Source of the DNA: Prevotella sp. UBA1705
GTDB lineage: Bacteria > Bacteroidota > Bacteroidia > Bacteroidales > Bacteroidaceae
DNA: 64,000 bases
Direction of reading: 5' to 3'
Assembly (NCBI GenBank): GCA_002317385.1
Contig: DCJH01000006.1
Location: forward strand, 1-64,000
Part shown: one piece after another, positions 16,932 through 26,357 of the stretch
Numbering within the stretch: the first letter of the stretch is position 1
Layout: every line of letters starts with the position of its first letter
Position numbers and translations under genes: made by a program
Notes under the pieces: generated by a model
Database searches by the model: none
Told to the model about the DNA's origin: nothing
The model's input: only the letters and a program-made list of their open reading frames with translations

Positions 16932-17100
16932 CAGGTGGGGAAGGAGGAATGTGGAGTGTGAATTTTGGAGTGAGAAATGTGGGGAGCGACGAATGAAAAG
17001 TGACAAATGGTGATGGGCGAGGACCAGAGAGCATGGTAACTATAAAGTTCAATGTTCAGTGCTAAATGTTCAAAGGCCCAAGTTCAAAGTTCAAAGTTCA
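16932..17100. repeat. Heptamer-periodic spacer between porG and uppS
   Basis: From 16928 the sequence reads in 7-nt steps such as ATGACAG, GTGGGGA, AGGAGGA, ATGTGGA and GTGTGAA. It ends in AAGTTCA / AATGTTC heptamers (17045-17100) that run up to the uppS ATG. Confidence 0.7.
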
Positions 17101-17850
17101 ATGGAACAGAATATGATAGAACTCGACAAGAATAATATCCCGCAGCACATTGCCATCATCATGGATGGCAATGGACGGTGGGCTGCCCGGCAGGGCAAGG
17201 AGCGAAGCTACGGCCATCAGGCCGGAGTGGACACCGTGAGACGCATCACCTCGGAGTGCACACGCCTCGGGGTGAAATACCTCACGCTCTACACCTTCTC
17301 CACGGAGAACTGGAACCGCCCGGAAACAGAGATTGCCGCCCTCATGGGATTGGTGCTGTCGTCGCTCGAAGACGAGATCTTCATGAAGAATAACGTGCGC
17401 TTTCAGGTCATCGGCGAGATGGAACGGCTGCCCGAGGTGGTGCAGCAGAAACTCCGCGAGACCATGGAACACACGGCTCACAACACGGCCATGACCATGG
17501 TGGTGGCCCTGAGCTACAGCTCTCGATGGGAGATTGCCAAGGCCACACGCGACATCGCCGCCGAGGTGAAGGCAGGAACGCTCAGCCCCGACGACATCGA
17601 CGAGGAGACGCTGAGCCGACACATGGCCACCAACTTCATGCCCGACCCCGACCTGCTCATCCGCACGGGTGGCGAACTGCGCATCTCCAACTATCTGCTC
17701 TGGCAGATAGCCTACTCGGAGCTCTACTTCTGCGACACCTATTGGCCCGATTTCTCTGAGGCCAACTTGCAGCAGGCCATCGCCGACTACCAGAGCCGTC
17801 AGCGCCGGTTCGGCAAGACCGAGGCCCAGGTAGAGGGGAGTGAGGAGTGA
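17101..17850 (+). CDS. uppS: Undecaprenyl (isoprenyl) diphosphate synthase
   Basis: This 249-residue cis-prenyltransferase condenses isopentenyl diphosphate onto farnesyl diphosphate to make the lipid carrier for peptidoglycan and surface glycans. The catalytic Asp22 is in [10 protein letters not shown], and the later signatures [22 protein letters not shown] and [22 protein letters not shown] (in part) are all present. I chose 17101 over the upstream 17059 because the extra residues are translated from the AAGTTCA repeat; 17116 is also possible. It lies in the classic Bacteroidota envelope block before bamA. Confidence 0.95.
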   Translation: MEQNMIELDKNNIPQHIAIIMDGNGRWAARQGKERSYGHQAGVDTVRRITSECTRLGVKYLTLYTFSTENWNRPETEIAALMGLVLSSLEDEIFMKNNVRFQVIGEMERLPEVVQQKLRETMEHTAHNTAMTMVVALSYSSRWEIAKATRDIAAEVKAGTLSPDDIDEETLSRHMATNFMPDPDLLIRTGGELRISNYLLWQIAYSELYFCDTYWPDFSEANLQQAIADYQSRQRRFGKTEAQVEGSEE

Positions 17851-18031
17851 CGAATGACGAGTGTGGAATAAGGAATGAAGCATTTGGAATGAAGAATGAC
17901 GAGTTTCTTCCATGAGCAGTCAAGGATGAAAAGCGTATAATAAATAAGGAATAACAACGGCGACTCAGGCTCTTGGACCTACGGCGCCAGCCAAAAAGTT
18001 CAAAGTTCAAAGTTCAAAGTTCAAAGATAAA
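17848..18031. repeat. Heptamer-periodic spacer between uppS and bamA
   Basis: Just past the uppS stop at least nine consecutive 7-nt words of the RTGAnGA type follow one another (GTGACGA, ATGACGA, GTGTGGA, ATAAGGA, ATGAAGC, ATTTGGA...). Bases 17997-18025 are AAGTTCA heptamers just before bamA. Confidence 0.75.
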
Positions 18032-18033
18032 CG

Positions 18034-20661
18034 ATGCATCATAACAAGAACAAGATATTTGCAGCCGTCATAGCCATGGCCTGCTGCACGGCAATCGAAG
18101 CCCAGGATAAGATTATCCACCCCGACATCACCTACGCCGGAACACCGCGCGACGTGGTTGTGGGCGGCATGAGAGTGAGTGGCATGGACGGATACGAAGA
18201 CTATATGCTGACCAGCATCTCGGGCTTGGCGGTCGGACAGCACATCTCGCTGCCCGGAACGGAGATTACAGATGCCGTGAAGCGCTACTGGAAGCACGGC
18301 CTTTTCTCCGACGTTCAGATCTCGGCCGACTCGCTCGTGGGCAACAAGATCTATCTGAACATCGCCTTGAAGCCGCGCCCTCGCGTTTCAGAGATCAACT
18401 ATATAGGCCTGAAAAAGTCGGAGAAAGACGACATGGAGCAGAAGCTTGGCATGATCAAGGGCGGACAGATCACACCCAACATGATTGACCGCGCTAAGAT
18501 TCTGGCCAAGAAATACTTCGACGACAAGGGCTTCAAGAACGCAGATATCGACATTAGGCAGCATGAAGACGTGGCCGCCAAGAACCAGGTGATCCTCGAT
18601 GTCATCATCGACAAGAAGGAAAAGATGAAGATTCGCAACATCATCATCGACGGAAACAGCCAGCTCTCCGACGGAAAGATCAAGGGTGGACTGTTCAGAA
18701 AGGGTGCCTTCGCCAAGACCCACGAGGCAGGAAAGCTCTCTTCCTTCCTCAAATCAAAGAAATATACGCCTGAGAGATGGAAGGAAGACAAGCAGAAACT
18801 CATTGAGAAATACAACGAACTGGGCTATCGCGATGCAACCATCCTGGAGGATAGCGTGTGGAACAACGACCCGAAGCACGTGAATGTATATATAAAGGTG
18901 GACGAGGGACAGAAGTATTATATCCGCAACATCCACTGGGTGGGCAACACAGTATATAACAGCAGCTACCTCTCCGACCTGCTGGGCATGAAGGGAGGCG
19001 ACGTCTACAACCAGAAACTGATGGACAAACGCCTCACCGGCGACGACGATGCCGTGGGCAATCTCTATTATAATAATGGTTATGTATTCTCTGGAATACA
19101 GCCCACCGAGGTGAATATCGTGGGCGACTCCATCGACTTGGAGATGCGTGTGCAGGAAGGACCGCAGGCCCATCTTAGCCATGTGCGCATCAATGGCAAC
19201 GACCGCCTCTACGAAAATGTAGTGCGTCGTGAGCTGCGCACGAAGCCGGGCGACCTCTTCTCCAAGGAGGCCATCATGCGTTCGGCACGCGAGCTCGCCT
19301 CCATGGGCCACTTCGACCCGGAAAAGGTGGTGCCCGACGTGAAGCCGAATGCCGAGAACGGTACGGTGGATGTGAACTGGAACCTCACCCAGAAGTCCAA
19401 CGACCAGGTGGAATTCTCACTCGGTTGGGGTCAGACGGGTGTCATCGGGCGCGTGGGACTCACGCTCAACAACTTCTCGATGGCCAACCTCTTCAATAAG
19501 AATAAGGAGCATCGTGGCATCATGCCCATCGGCGACGGCGAGAAACTGTCGCTTGGCGTGCAGACCAACGGTACCTATTATCAGAGCTACAACGCCAGCT
19601 ACTCCACCTCATGGTTTGGTGGAAAGCGACCCATCCAGTTCTCTTTCGGTGTGTTCTACTCCAAGCAGACCGACGTATCGAGCAACTATTACAACTCGGC
19701 ATGGCAGAATAGCTACATGACAAGCCTCTATGGCTACAGCAGTTATGGCTACAACTACACCAACTACGAGAACTATTATGACCCCGACAAATATGTGAAG
19801 TTGCTCGGAGCAAACCTCGGTTGGGGTAAGCGCCTGCGCTGGCCGGACGACTATTTCACGCTGTCGCTCCAGCTATCGTACACTCGTTACACGCTGAAGA
19901 ACTGGCGTTACTTCCAGCTTTTCTCCACCGGCAACTCCAATAACCTGAACCTTAGCGTGTCAATCGACCGCTCGTCTACCGACAACCAGCTCTTCCCGCG
20001 CCGTGGTTCAGAGTTCTCCACCAGCCTATCGGTCACTCCGCCATGGTCAAAGTGGGACCACAAGGACTATCAGCATCTGGCTACCAACCCCAACTCTCCT
20101 AACTATGTGAAGGAGCAGCAGGAGAAGTACAAGTGGATAGAATACTACAAATGGAAGTTCAAGGCCCGCACCTTTACAGCCCTCTCCAGCGCGCAGAAGT
20201 GCTTTGTGCTGATGACCCGCATCGAGATGGGATTGCTGGGCAGCTACAATAAATATAAGAAGAGTCCGTTTGAAACCTACTATATGGGTGGCGACGGTAT
20301 GAGCGGCTACTCCACCAGCTATGCACAGGAGACCATCGGACTGCGTGGTTACGAGAACGGCTCGCTCACTCCGTGGGGCTACGAGGGCTATGCCTACGAC
20401 CGATTCTCACTCGAATTGCGCTACCCGCTGATGTTGGGCAACACCACTATCTATGGACTCACCTTCCTCGAAGGTGGTAACGCATGGACCGACACCAAGA
20501 AATTCAACCCCTTCGACATGAAGCGGTCGGCCGGTGTAGGTGTCCGCATCTTCCTCCCCATGGTGGGATTGATGGGTATCGACTGGGCCTACGGATTCGA
20601 CAAGGTATTTGGAACCAAGGGCGGAAGCCAGTTCCACTTCGTGCTCGGACAGGAGTTCTAA
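18034..20661 (+). CDS. bamA: Outer-membrane protein assembly factor BamA
   Basis: This 875-residue Omp85 protein inserts beta-barrels into the outer membrane. It has a signal peptide (cleavage near EAQ, residue 23). A row of POTRA repeats follows (about 30-430), visible as recurring patterns such as VSEINYIGLKKSEKDD and YYIRNIHWVGNTVYNSSYL. The C-terminal 16-stranded barrel (about 440-875) ends in aromatic FHFVLGQEF, the expected beta-signal. It is a little longer than the E. coli protein (810), as usual in Bacteroidota. It is followed by three periplasmic Skp-like chaperone genes, its natural partners. Confidence 0.95.
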   Translation: MHHNKNKIFAAVIAMACCTAIEAQDKIIHPDITYAGTPRDVVVGGMRVSGMDGYEDYMLTSISGLAVGQHISLPGTEITDAVKRYWKHGLFSDVQISADSLVGNKIYLNIALKPRPRVSEINYIGLKKSEKDDMEQKLGMIKGGQITPNMIDRAKILAKKYFDDKGFKNADIDIRQHEDVAAKNQVILDVIIDKKEKMKIRNIIIDGNSQLSDGKIKGGLFRKGAFAKTHEAGKLSSFLKSKKYTPERWKEDKQKLIEKYNELGYRDATILEDSVWNNDPKHVNVYIKVDEGQKYYIRNIHWVGNTVYNSSYLSDLLGMKGGDVYNQKLMDKRLTGDDDAVGNLYYNNGYVFSGIQPTEVNIVGDSIDLEMRVQEGPQAHLSHVRINGNDRLYENVVRRELRTKPGDLFSKEAIMRSARELASMGHFDPEKVVPDVKPNAENGTVDVNWNLTQKSNDQVEFSLGWGQTGVIGRVGLTLNNFSMANLFNKNKEHRGIMPIGDGEKLSLGVQTNGTYYQSYNASYSTSWFGGKRPIQFSFGVFYSKQTDVSSNYYNSAWQNSYMTSLYGYSSYGYNYTNYENYYDPDKYVKLLGANLGWGKRLRWPDDYFTLSLQLSYTRYTLKNWRYFQLFSTGNSNNLNLSVSIDRSSTDNQLFPRRGSEFSTSLSVTPPWSKWDHKDYQHLATNPNSPNYVKEQQEKYKWIEYYKWKFKARTFTALSSAQKCFVLMTRIEMGLLGSYNKYKKSPFETYYMGGDGMSGYSTSYAQETIGLRGYENGSLTPWGYEGYAYDRFSLELRYPLMLGNTTIYGLTFLEGGNAWTDTKKFNPFDMKRSAGVGVRIFLPMVGLMGIDWAYGFDKVFGTKGGSQFHFVLGQEF

Positions 20662-20747
20662 GTCAAAACATAAAAAAGTTTAACCATGTAACCAAAGCGC
20701 AGGCATCTGCGTCTTTATGGTCGTACGAATATTTAAAATAGACGATT

Positions 20748-21296
20748 ATGAGTATCAAGAGCCATTTGAATGGCAGAATCCTTGCCAAAGCATTGGTGAT
20801 TTTCTGCCTGCTGAGCTTGCTTCCCACGACGACGAGGGCACAGAAGTTTGCGCTTGTCGACATGGAATATGTCTTGAAGAACATCCCCGCCTATGAGCGC
20901 GCCAACGAACAGCTGAACCAAATCTCCAAGAAATGGCAGGCAGAGGTGGAGGCTCTCAACACCGAGGCCAGCACGATGTATAAGAACTATCAGAACGAAG
21001 TGGTGTTCCTCTCCCAGGAACAGAAGAAGACCAAGCAGGAACAAATCATGCAAAAGGAGAAGGAAGCATCCGAGTTGAAGAAGAAATACTTCGGTCCGGA
21101 GGGCGAACTCTTTAAGAAACGTGAGAGCCTGATGACCCCCATCCAGGAGGAAGTCTACAACACAGTGAAGGAAATATCCGATCTTCGCGGATACAGCTTG
21201 GTGCTCGACCGTGCCTCCGACACTGCCATCATCTTCGGTTCGCCCAAGATCGACATTTCCAATGAGGTGCTGGAGAAGCTGGGCTACAGCAAGTAA
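20748..21296 (+). CDS. OmpH/Skp-family periplasmic chaperone, copy 1
   Basis: This 182-residue Skp-like protein has a signal peptide (to about residue 32, TRAQ) and then QKFALVDMEYVLKNIPAYERANEQLNQI. A long charged coiled-coil (about 60-130) follows, with a C-terminal strand segment GYSLVLDRASDTAIIFGSP. Skp trimers hold unfolded outer-membrane proteins in the periplasm and pass them to BamA. It is the first of three paralogues and the most distant from E. coli Skp in its N-terminus. Confidence 0.9.
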   Translation: MSIKSHLNGRILAKALVIFCLLSLLPTTTRAQKFALVDMEYVLKNIPAYERANEQLNQISKKWQAEVEALNTEASTMYKNYQNEVVFLSQEQKKTKQEQIMQKEKEASELKKKYFGPEGELFKKRESLMTPIQEEVYNTVKEISDLRGYSLVLDRASDTAIIFGSPKIDISNEVLEKLGYSK

Positions 21297-21377
21297 TCAC
21301 CCACGCTCCACCTTCATCTTACCCATTAGAAGATTCAAACGCAATCAAATAACAATAATTAAAACAATAAAAGAGAA

Positions 21378-21872
21378 ATGAAAAAACTATTTTTGATGTT
21401 GATGCTGATGGCCCCTCTGGCTACTTTTGCTCAGAAATTCGGCAAGGTAAATACCCAGACCATCATGCAGTCTTTACCCGAAATCTCTAAAATCAACGGC
21501 GAACTCGAGGCTACTGCCAAGCAGTATGAGAACGATTTGAAGAGTATGCAGGACGAGTTGCAGCGCCAGAGCGACGCATACGACAAGGGAAAGAGCACAA
21601 TGAACGCTACTGCCGCACAGCAGAAGGAGCAGGAACTCCAGCAGCTCTACCAGAAGATTCAGCAGACTTACCAGGACAACCAGCAGGCTTTGCAGAAGGC
21701 TCAGCAAGAGAAGATGCAGCCCGTGGTAGCCAAAGTGCGCACCGCTATTGCCAATGTTGGTAAGAACGGCGGCTACACCTATATCTTCGAAGAGGGTGTT
21801 GCTGTCTACACAGGTACCAATGTTGAGGACGTAACCGCAAAGGTTCAGGCAGAAATCGGCAAGATTAAATAA
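21378..21872 (+). CDS. OmpH/Skp-family periplasmic chaperone, copy 2
   Basis: This 164-residue Skp-like protein has a signal peptide ending TFAQ (about 19) and the family opening KFGKVNTQTIMQSLPEISK. It has a Gln-rich coiled coil (about 45-120, with QQKEQELQQLYQKIQQTYQ) and ends YTYIFEEGVAVYTG plus a short tail. It is the closest of the three to standard Skp in length. It lies 81 bases after copy 1 and is probably in the same transcript. Confidence 0.92.
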   Translation: MKKLFLMLMLMAPLATFAQKFGKVNTQTIMQSLPEISKINGELEATAKQYENDLKSMQDELQRQSDAYDKGKSTMNATAAQQKEQELQQLYQKIQQTYQDNQQALQKAQQEKMQPVVAKVRTAIANVGKNGGYTYIFEEGVAVYTGTNVEDVTAKVQAEIGKIK

Positions 21873-22019
21873 TCGTCCCAGACGATATTAGGGAAGTTAA
21901 GGAGGCCGAATGAGCCGGGATTACGTCCGCCATCCACTGCGATGGTGCCGTCCTGACCGTTCTGTCTGCTTAACTTCCTATCATTATTAGGATTTTTCAT
22001 CGCAAAAAAGACACTTCCC

Positions 22020-22574
22020 ATGAAACAATTTTTCCTCTCGCTGTTGTTGTCTGCAGCCTTACTTCCCATCCAGGCACAGGTGGCAACATCAGTTCCCGAC
22101 ACCATCCCCACCAGCATTCCCAAGGCTGCGGCCATGAAGTTTGGCTATTTCAGCTATCAGGCTTCCTTCCAGGCCATGCCCGATTATGCCACTGCCCGCC
22201 AGAGCTTAGACAACCTGAAAGGCAAGTACGACAAGGAGATGAAGCGCGTGGAAACGGAGTTTAACAAGAAGTATGAGGAGTTTCTGGAAGGTCAGAAAGA
22301 CTTTGCGCCATCTATTTTGCAGAAGCGTCAGGCCGAGTTGCAGGACATGATGCAGAAGAATATGGCTTTCAAGCAGGAGGCTCAGCGACTCCTCAAACAG
22401 GCCGAGGACGACACCTTCAAGCCCCTGAAGGAGCGCTTGGCACTGGCCATCCATAAAGTAGGTCGCGAAAGAGGGCTCGCCTTCATCGTCAATACCGACG
22501 ACAATGCAGTGCCCTACGTAGATGCAGCCATGGGCGAAGACATCTCCGCAGCCATCGCCAACGCTCTCAAATAA
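22020..22574 (+). CDS. OmpH/Skp-family periplasmic chaperone, copy 3
   Basis: This 184-residue paralogue has a signal peptide ending IQAQ (about 20), an extra 20-residue Ser/Thr/Pro linker, then MKFGYFSYQASFQAMPDYATARQ. The coiled coil spans about 65-140 and the end is GLAFIVNTDDNAVPYVDAAMGEDIS. The linker and its divergent core set it apart from copies 1 and 2, so it may serve different clients. It precedes murI by 16 bases. Confidence 0.88.
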   Translation: MKQFFLSLLLSAALLPIQAQVATSVPDTIPTSIPKAAAMKFGYFSYQASFQAMPDYATARQSLDNLKGKYDKEMKRVETEFNKKYEEFLEGQKDFAPSILQKRQAELQDMMQKNMAFKQEAQRLLKQAEDDTFKPLKERLALAIHKVGRERGLAFIVNTDDNAVPYVDAAMGEDISAAIANALK

Positions 22575-22590
22575 TCATATTTCCCATCTC

Positions 22591-23442
22591 ATGAGCCAAG
22601 ATTTCACACATCAGAAGACTGGCGCCATCGGGGTTTTCGACTCCGGCTACGGTGGGCTGACCATCCTTCATGGCATTCGTCAGCTGCTGCCCCAGTACGA
22701 TTATCTGTATCTTGGCGACAATGCCCGTGCCCCATACGGTCCGCGCTCGTTCGACGTGGTGTACGAATTCACCCGTCAGGCCGTGGAGAAACTCTTTGAA
22801 ATGGGCTGCCAGCTGGTGGTGCTGGGTTGCAACACGGCCTCGGCCAAAGCCTTGCGCTCCATCCAACAGAACGATTTGCCCCACTGGGACCCCAACCGAC
22901 GTGTGCTGGGCATTATCCGGCCCACGGCCGAAATCATCGGCAAACTCACCCGAAACAACCATGTGGGCCTGCTCGCCACCGAGGGAACGGTGAGGAGCAA
23001 CAGCTACGACCTGGAGACAGCAAAACTTTGGCCCGACATCAAGATCACCGGACAGGCCTGCCCGTTCTGGGTGGCGCTGGTGGAATACAATGAGGCAGAC
23101 TCTCCTGGTGCCGACTATTTTGTGAAGAAGCGCATCGACCAACTGCTGCAGAAAGACCCACGGATTGACACCATTATCCTCGGATGCACCCATTTCCCGC
23201 TCCTCATGCCGAAGATTCTGAAGTATGTTCCGCCTGGCATCCGCATCGTTCCGCAGGGCGAATATGTGGCCGACAGCCTGAAAAACTACCTCGACCGCCA
23301 TCCCGACATGGAGCAACGCATCACCAAGCGCAGCTCCGTGAAATACTTCACCACGGAGAATCCCGACCGGTTTAAGGAGTGCGCGTCTATCTTCCTCCAC
23401 GAGGACGTCAACGTAGAGCACGTGGAACTCGGCGGCGGATGA
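22591..23442 (+). CDS. murI: Glutamate racemase
   Basis: This 283-residue enzyme converts L- to D-glutamate for peptidoglycan. The opening GAIGVFDSGYGGLT and both catalytic cysteines are present: Cys80 in VVLGCNTASA and Cys199 in IILGCTHFPLL. The start at 22591 (MSQDF) is chosen; the upstream in-frame extension runs back into skp copy 3. Its place after bamA/skp is conserved in Bacteroidota. Confidence 0.95.
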   Translation: MSQDFTHQKTGAIGVFDSGYGGLTILHGIRQLLPQYDYLYLGDNARAPYGPRSFDVVYEFTRQAVEKLFEMGCQLVVLGCNTASAKALRSIQQNDLPHWDPNRRVLGIIRPTAEIIGKLTRNNHVGLLATEGTVRSNSYDLETAKLWPDIKITGQACPFWVALVEYNEADSPGADYFVKKRIDQLLQKDPRIDTIILGCTHFPLLMPKILKYVPPGIRIVPQGEYVADSLKNYLDRHPDMEQRITKRSSVKYFTTENPDRFKECASIFLHEDVNVEHVELGGG

Positions 23443-23508
23443 GAGGAATGAGGCGATAGGCCGTAGGAATTGCCCGAACGAGAGCAGGGTTTTTAATAAA
23501 TAATCATT

Positions 23509-23844
23509 ATGCAAGAGACAAGACAAAACAAGATATCGCGACTGCTCCAAAAGGAGTTAGCCGAAATTTTCCAGAGCCAGACACGACTCATGAACGGTGT
23601 GCTGGTGAGCGTAACCCGCGTTCGTATCAGTCCCGACCTGAGCATTTGCTCGGCCTATCTGAGCATCTTTCCCTCGGAAAAGAGCGAGGAATTGCTGGAG
23701 AATATATCCGCCAGCGAGAAGACCATCCGCTTCGAACTGGGCAAACGCGTGCGCAATCAGCTGCGCATCATTCCGGAACTGAGATTCTTCAAGGACGACA
23801 GCCTCGACTATATAGACCATATCGACGAGTTGCTGAAGAAGTAA
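23509..23844 (+). CDS. rbfA: 30S ribosome-binding factor A
   Basis: This 111-residue KH-like cold-shock factor acts in 16S rRNA 5'-end maturation. It shows the typical RQNKISRLLQKELAEIF start, the central VSVTRVRISPDLSICSAYLSIFP and the RVRNQLRIIPELRFFKDDS segment. It lies between murI and a LolC/E-type permease gene, the usual Bacteroidota partner. Confidence 0.93.
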   Translation: MQETRQNKISRLLQKELAEIFQSQTRLMNGVLVSVTRVRISPDLSICSAYLSIFPSEKSEELLENISASEKTIRFELGKRVRNQLRIIPELRFFKDDSLDYIDHIDELLKK

Positions 23845-23883
23845 ACGGCCCTCTTCCCGTCCTTCCCCTACAGAGAGGAAACC

Positions 23884-23996
23884 TGAAATCATGCGAAGAT
23901 GAAATCATGTAAGGATGAAAAGACGGAAGGAGCGGGAAGGGAGGAAACATGATTCCATGAAAAGATGAAATCATGAAAGAATGAAAGAATCGCTGG
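23884..23996. repeat. 8-nt periodic ATGAAATC-type repeat before the permease gene
   Basis: ATG trinucleotides recur every 8 bases (ATGCGAAG, ATGAAATC, ATGTAAGG, ATGAAAAG, then after a 34-base gap ATGATTCC, ATGAAAAG, ATGAAATC, ATGAAAGA). It fills the rbfA / permease spacer. Confidence 0.8.
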
Positions 23997-24026
23997 CGAA
24001 GGAAGGGAGAATGTATATACTGTAAG

Positions 24027-25340
24027 ATGGAACCGAACGAAATAGACCAGACCAAGGGTGCTGCCCAGGAGCAGCTTTCCACGCATAGCCGACTTTGGCA
24101 ACGGGACAAAGTGGGCTTTTTCATTGCCCGTCGCTATCTTTTTTCCAAGAAAAAGACTCATGCCATCAACGTCATCTCGCTGATTTCGGTCATTGGTGTA
24201 GCCGTCGCTACCATGGCCCTGGTCATCGTGCTGTCGGTCTTCAATGGTTTCCACGACCTTGTAGCCAGCTTCTTCACCAACTTCGACCCACAGCTCAAGG
24301 TGATGCCCGTTAGGGGAAAGACGGCCCCTGCCGACGACCCGATACTCACCAAGATCAGGCAGATGCCCGAGGTGGCAGTGGCCACAGAGACTGTTCAGGA
24401 CATCGCGCTGGCCATATACAACGGCAAACAGGCCGTGGTGACCATTAAAGGAGTAGATGATAACTTCAACGAACTCACCCATATCGACGAGATACTCTAT
24501 GGCGACGGCGAGTTCTCCCTGCACACAGCCAACCTGCAATACGGTACGCCGGGCATCCGGCTGGCCGAGAGTCTGGGCACCGGCACGCAGTGGAAAGACT
24601 ATCTCAAAGTCTATGCGCCGCAGCGTGAAGGCCAGCTCGACATGTCGGCACCCGAGGATGGATTCGTCGTCGACTCGCTCATCTCCTCGGGAGTGGTATT
24701 TGCCGTGAACCAGGCCAAATACGACAAGAGCTACCTCATCACCAGTCTGGGCTTTGCCCAAAACCTCTTTGGCCAGCCCGGCATGGTGTCGGCGCTGGAG
24801 CTCAGGCTCAAGCCGGGCTCCGACTTAGAGGCTGTGAAGAAGGAGATGCGGGCCGTGGCGGGCGACAAATTCAAGGTGGAAGACCGGTTTGAACAGCAGG
24901 CCGATACGTTCAAAATCATGCAAATCGAGAAATTCATGGCCTACATCTTCCTCACATTCATCCTCATCGTGGCCTGTTTCAATATCGTGGGCTCGCTCTC
25001 CATGCTCATCATCGACAAGAAAAAAGACGTGGTTACGCTGCGCAACTTGGGCGCAACCAACCGCCAGATCACCAACATATTCCTCCTCGAAGGCCGCATG
25101 ATCAGTGTCATGGGGGCCGTGCTGGGCATCTTGCTGGGCCTGCTGCTCTGCTGGCTGCAACAGCAATACGGGCTCGTGAGGATGGGCGGAGCCGACGGCA
25201 GTTTCGTGGTGAACGCCTATCCGGTGAGCGTTCACTACATCGATGTGCTGTTCATCTTCATCACCGTGATACTGGCGGGCTGGATAGCCGTATGGTATCC
25301 GGTGAAGACCTTTGCCAAAAACCTCTACGAGAAGGCGTAG
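24027..25340 (+). CDS. LolC/LolE-type ABC transporter permease
   Basis: This 437-residue inner-membrane protein is the FtsX/MacB-type permease of a lipoprotein-releasing ABC system. It opens with the family hallmark FFIARRYLFSKKKTHAINVISLISVIGV (in part). It has one N-terminal transmembrane helix, a large periplasmic domain (about 75-290) and three C-terminal helices, including NIVGSLSMLIIDKKKDV. The 28 residues before the hallmark are a polar extension not typical of the family, but I see no better downstream ATG. The ATPase partner (LolD) is not in the window. Its specificity for lipoproteins is inferred from the family. Confidence 0.85.
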   Translation: MEPNEIDQTKGAAQEQLSTHSRLWQRDKVGFFIARRYLFSKKKTHAINVISLISVIGVAVATMALVIVLSVFNGFHDLVASFFTNFDPQLKVMPVRGKTAPADDPILTKIRQMPEVAVATETVQDIALAIYNGKQAVVTIKGVDDNFNELTHIDEILYGDGEFSLHTANLQYGTPGIRLAESLGTGTQWKDYLKVYAPQREGQLDMSAPEDGFVVDSLISSGVVFAVNQAKYDKSYLITSLGFAQNLFGQPGMVSALELRLKPGSDLEAVKKEMRAVAGDKFKVEDRFEQQADTFKIMQIEKFMAYIFLTFILIVACFNIVGSLSMLIIDKKKDVVTLRNLGATNRQITNIFLLEGRMISVMGAVLGILLGLLLCWLQQQYGLVRMGGADGSFVVNAYPVSVHYIDVLFIFITVILAGWIAVWYPVKTFAKNLYEKA

Positions 25341-25368
25341 AGCCCGCCATCATCCCACAGAAAGAATC

Positions 25369-25410
25369 ATCCCCCGCAACTGCTCAAGGGCCGTTGCGGG
25401 GGATAATTGT
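25369..25410. terminator. Bidirectional terminator between convergent genes
   Basis: ATCCCCCGCAAC (25369-25380) pairs perfectly with GTTGCGGGGGAT (25393-25404) across a 12-nt loop. It sits between the permease gene and the convergent methyltransferase gene. Confidence 0.8.
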
Positions 25411-25476
25411 TTGGAGAAGGCTGGCGTGAAAGCAGAAAAACTGATAGGTAGGGATAGAAGGCGAAAGGGGCAATGG

Positions 25477-26124
25477 CTATGCCTTCACGCGGATGATGGT
25501 GAGGCCATCGCGCATGGGGAGAATCACTTGCTCCACCCTTCGGTCGTCGCTCACATAGTCGTTGAACCGGCGTATGCCCTGCGTCTGCTGGTCGTGGTCG
25601 TAGGCTGGGTCTACCACGTGGCCGTCCCACAGGGTGTTGTCTGCCAGGATGATGGCGCCGGGATTCATCAGTGGCAGCAGCGCCTCGTAGGTTTCCACAT
25701 AGTTGCGCTTGTCGCCGTCTACGAAGGCCATATCGAACCTCACGTCCAACCGGGGCGCTTCGACCGCCGCATCGCCTATGCGGAAGTCGATAAACTCACT
25801 TACAGGCGAGCCCTCGATCCACGGTCGGGTGAAATCTTCCATCTCATCGTTGATCTCAAAGGTATAGAGTCTGCTCCCGGGCGTGCCTACGGCCTGCAGT
25901 CCTTCGGCCAAGCAGATGGCCGAATAGCCCGAAAACGTGCCCACCTCCAGGATATATTTCGGCCGCTGCATCATCACCAACATCTTGAGCAGTCGCCCTT
26001 GCAGGTGTCCGCTGGCCATGCGCCCGTGGATGGTATGGATATTCGTAGCCCGATAAAGTCGATAGAGATAGTCGCCCTCGGGAGCACTGTGGCACTCAAT
26101 ATAATTGTCTAATGCATAATTCAT
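25477..26124 (-). CDS. SAM-dependent O-methyltransferase (catechol/caffeoyl-CoA type)
   Basis: This 215-residue class I methyltransferase starts at MNYALDNYIECHS; the longer ORF to 26181 is translated from a simple repeat and is rejected. The SAM motif LEVGTFSGYSAICLAEGL, the acidic residue in TFEIND and the metal-binding-type segment FVDGDKRNY followed by ILADNTLWDGHV match the O-methyltransferase family 3 pattern. The substrate is unknown. It stands alone with a convergent neighbour. Confidence 0.88.
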   Translation of the reverse strand: MNYALDNYIECHSAPEGDYLYRLYRATNIHTIHGRMASGHLQGRLLKMLVMMQRPKYILEVGTFSGYSAICLAEGLQAVGTPGSRLYTFEINDEMEDFTRPWIEGSPVSEFIDFRIGDAAVEAPRLDVRFDMAFVDGDKRNYVETYEALLPLMNPGAIILADNTLWDGHVVDPAYDHDQQTQGIRRFNDYVSDDRRVEQVILPMRDGLTIIRVKA

Positions 26125-26357
26125 AATGCATAATTCATCATTAAAAGGACCGAAGAATATTAAACATTCAATAATAAACAATAAACGCTATGTGCCTATT
26201 CTGCATCGCAACTCACGTCAAGCAATATCGCATCTCACACCAATCCGCATCATATCTCATACAAATCCGCCTGGTATCCCCGCGCAGCCAATGATGAATA
26301 ATGATTGATGAATGATTCGTTTTCTGCCCTGGACTGTTGTTAATTTTGAATTTTGAA

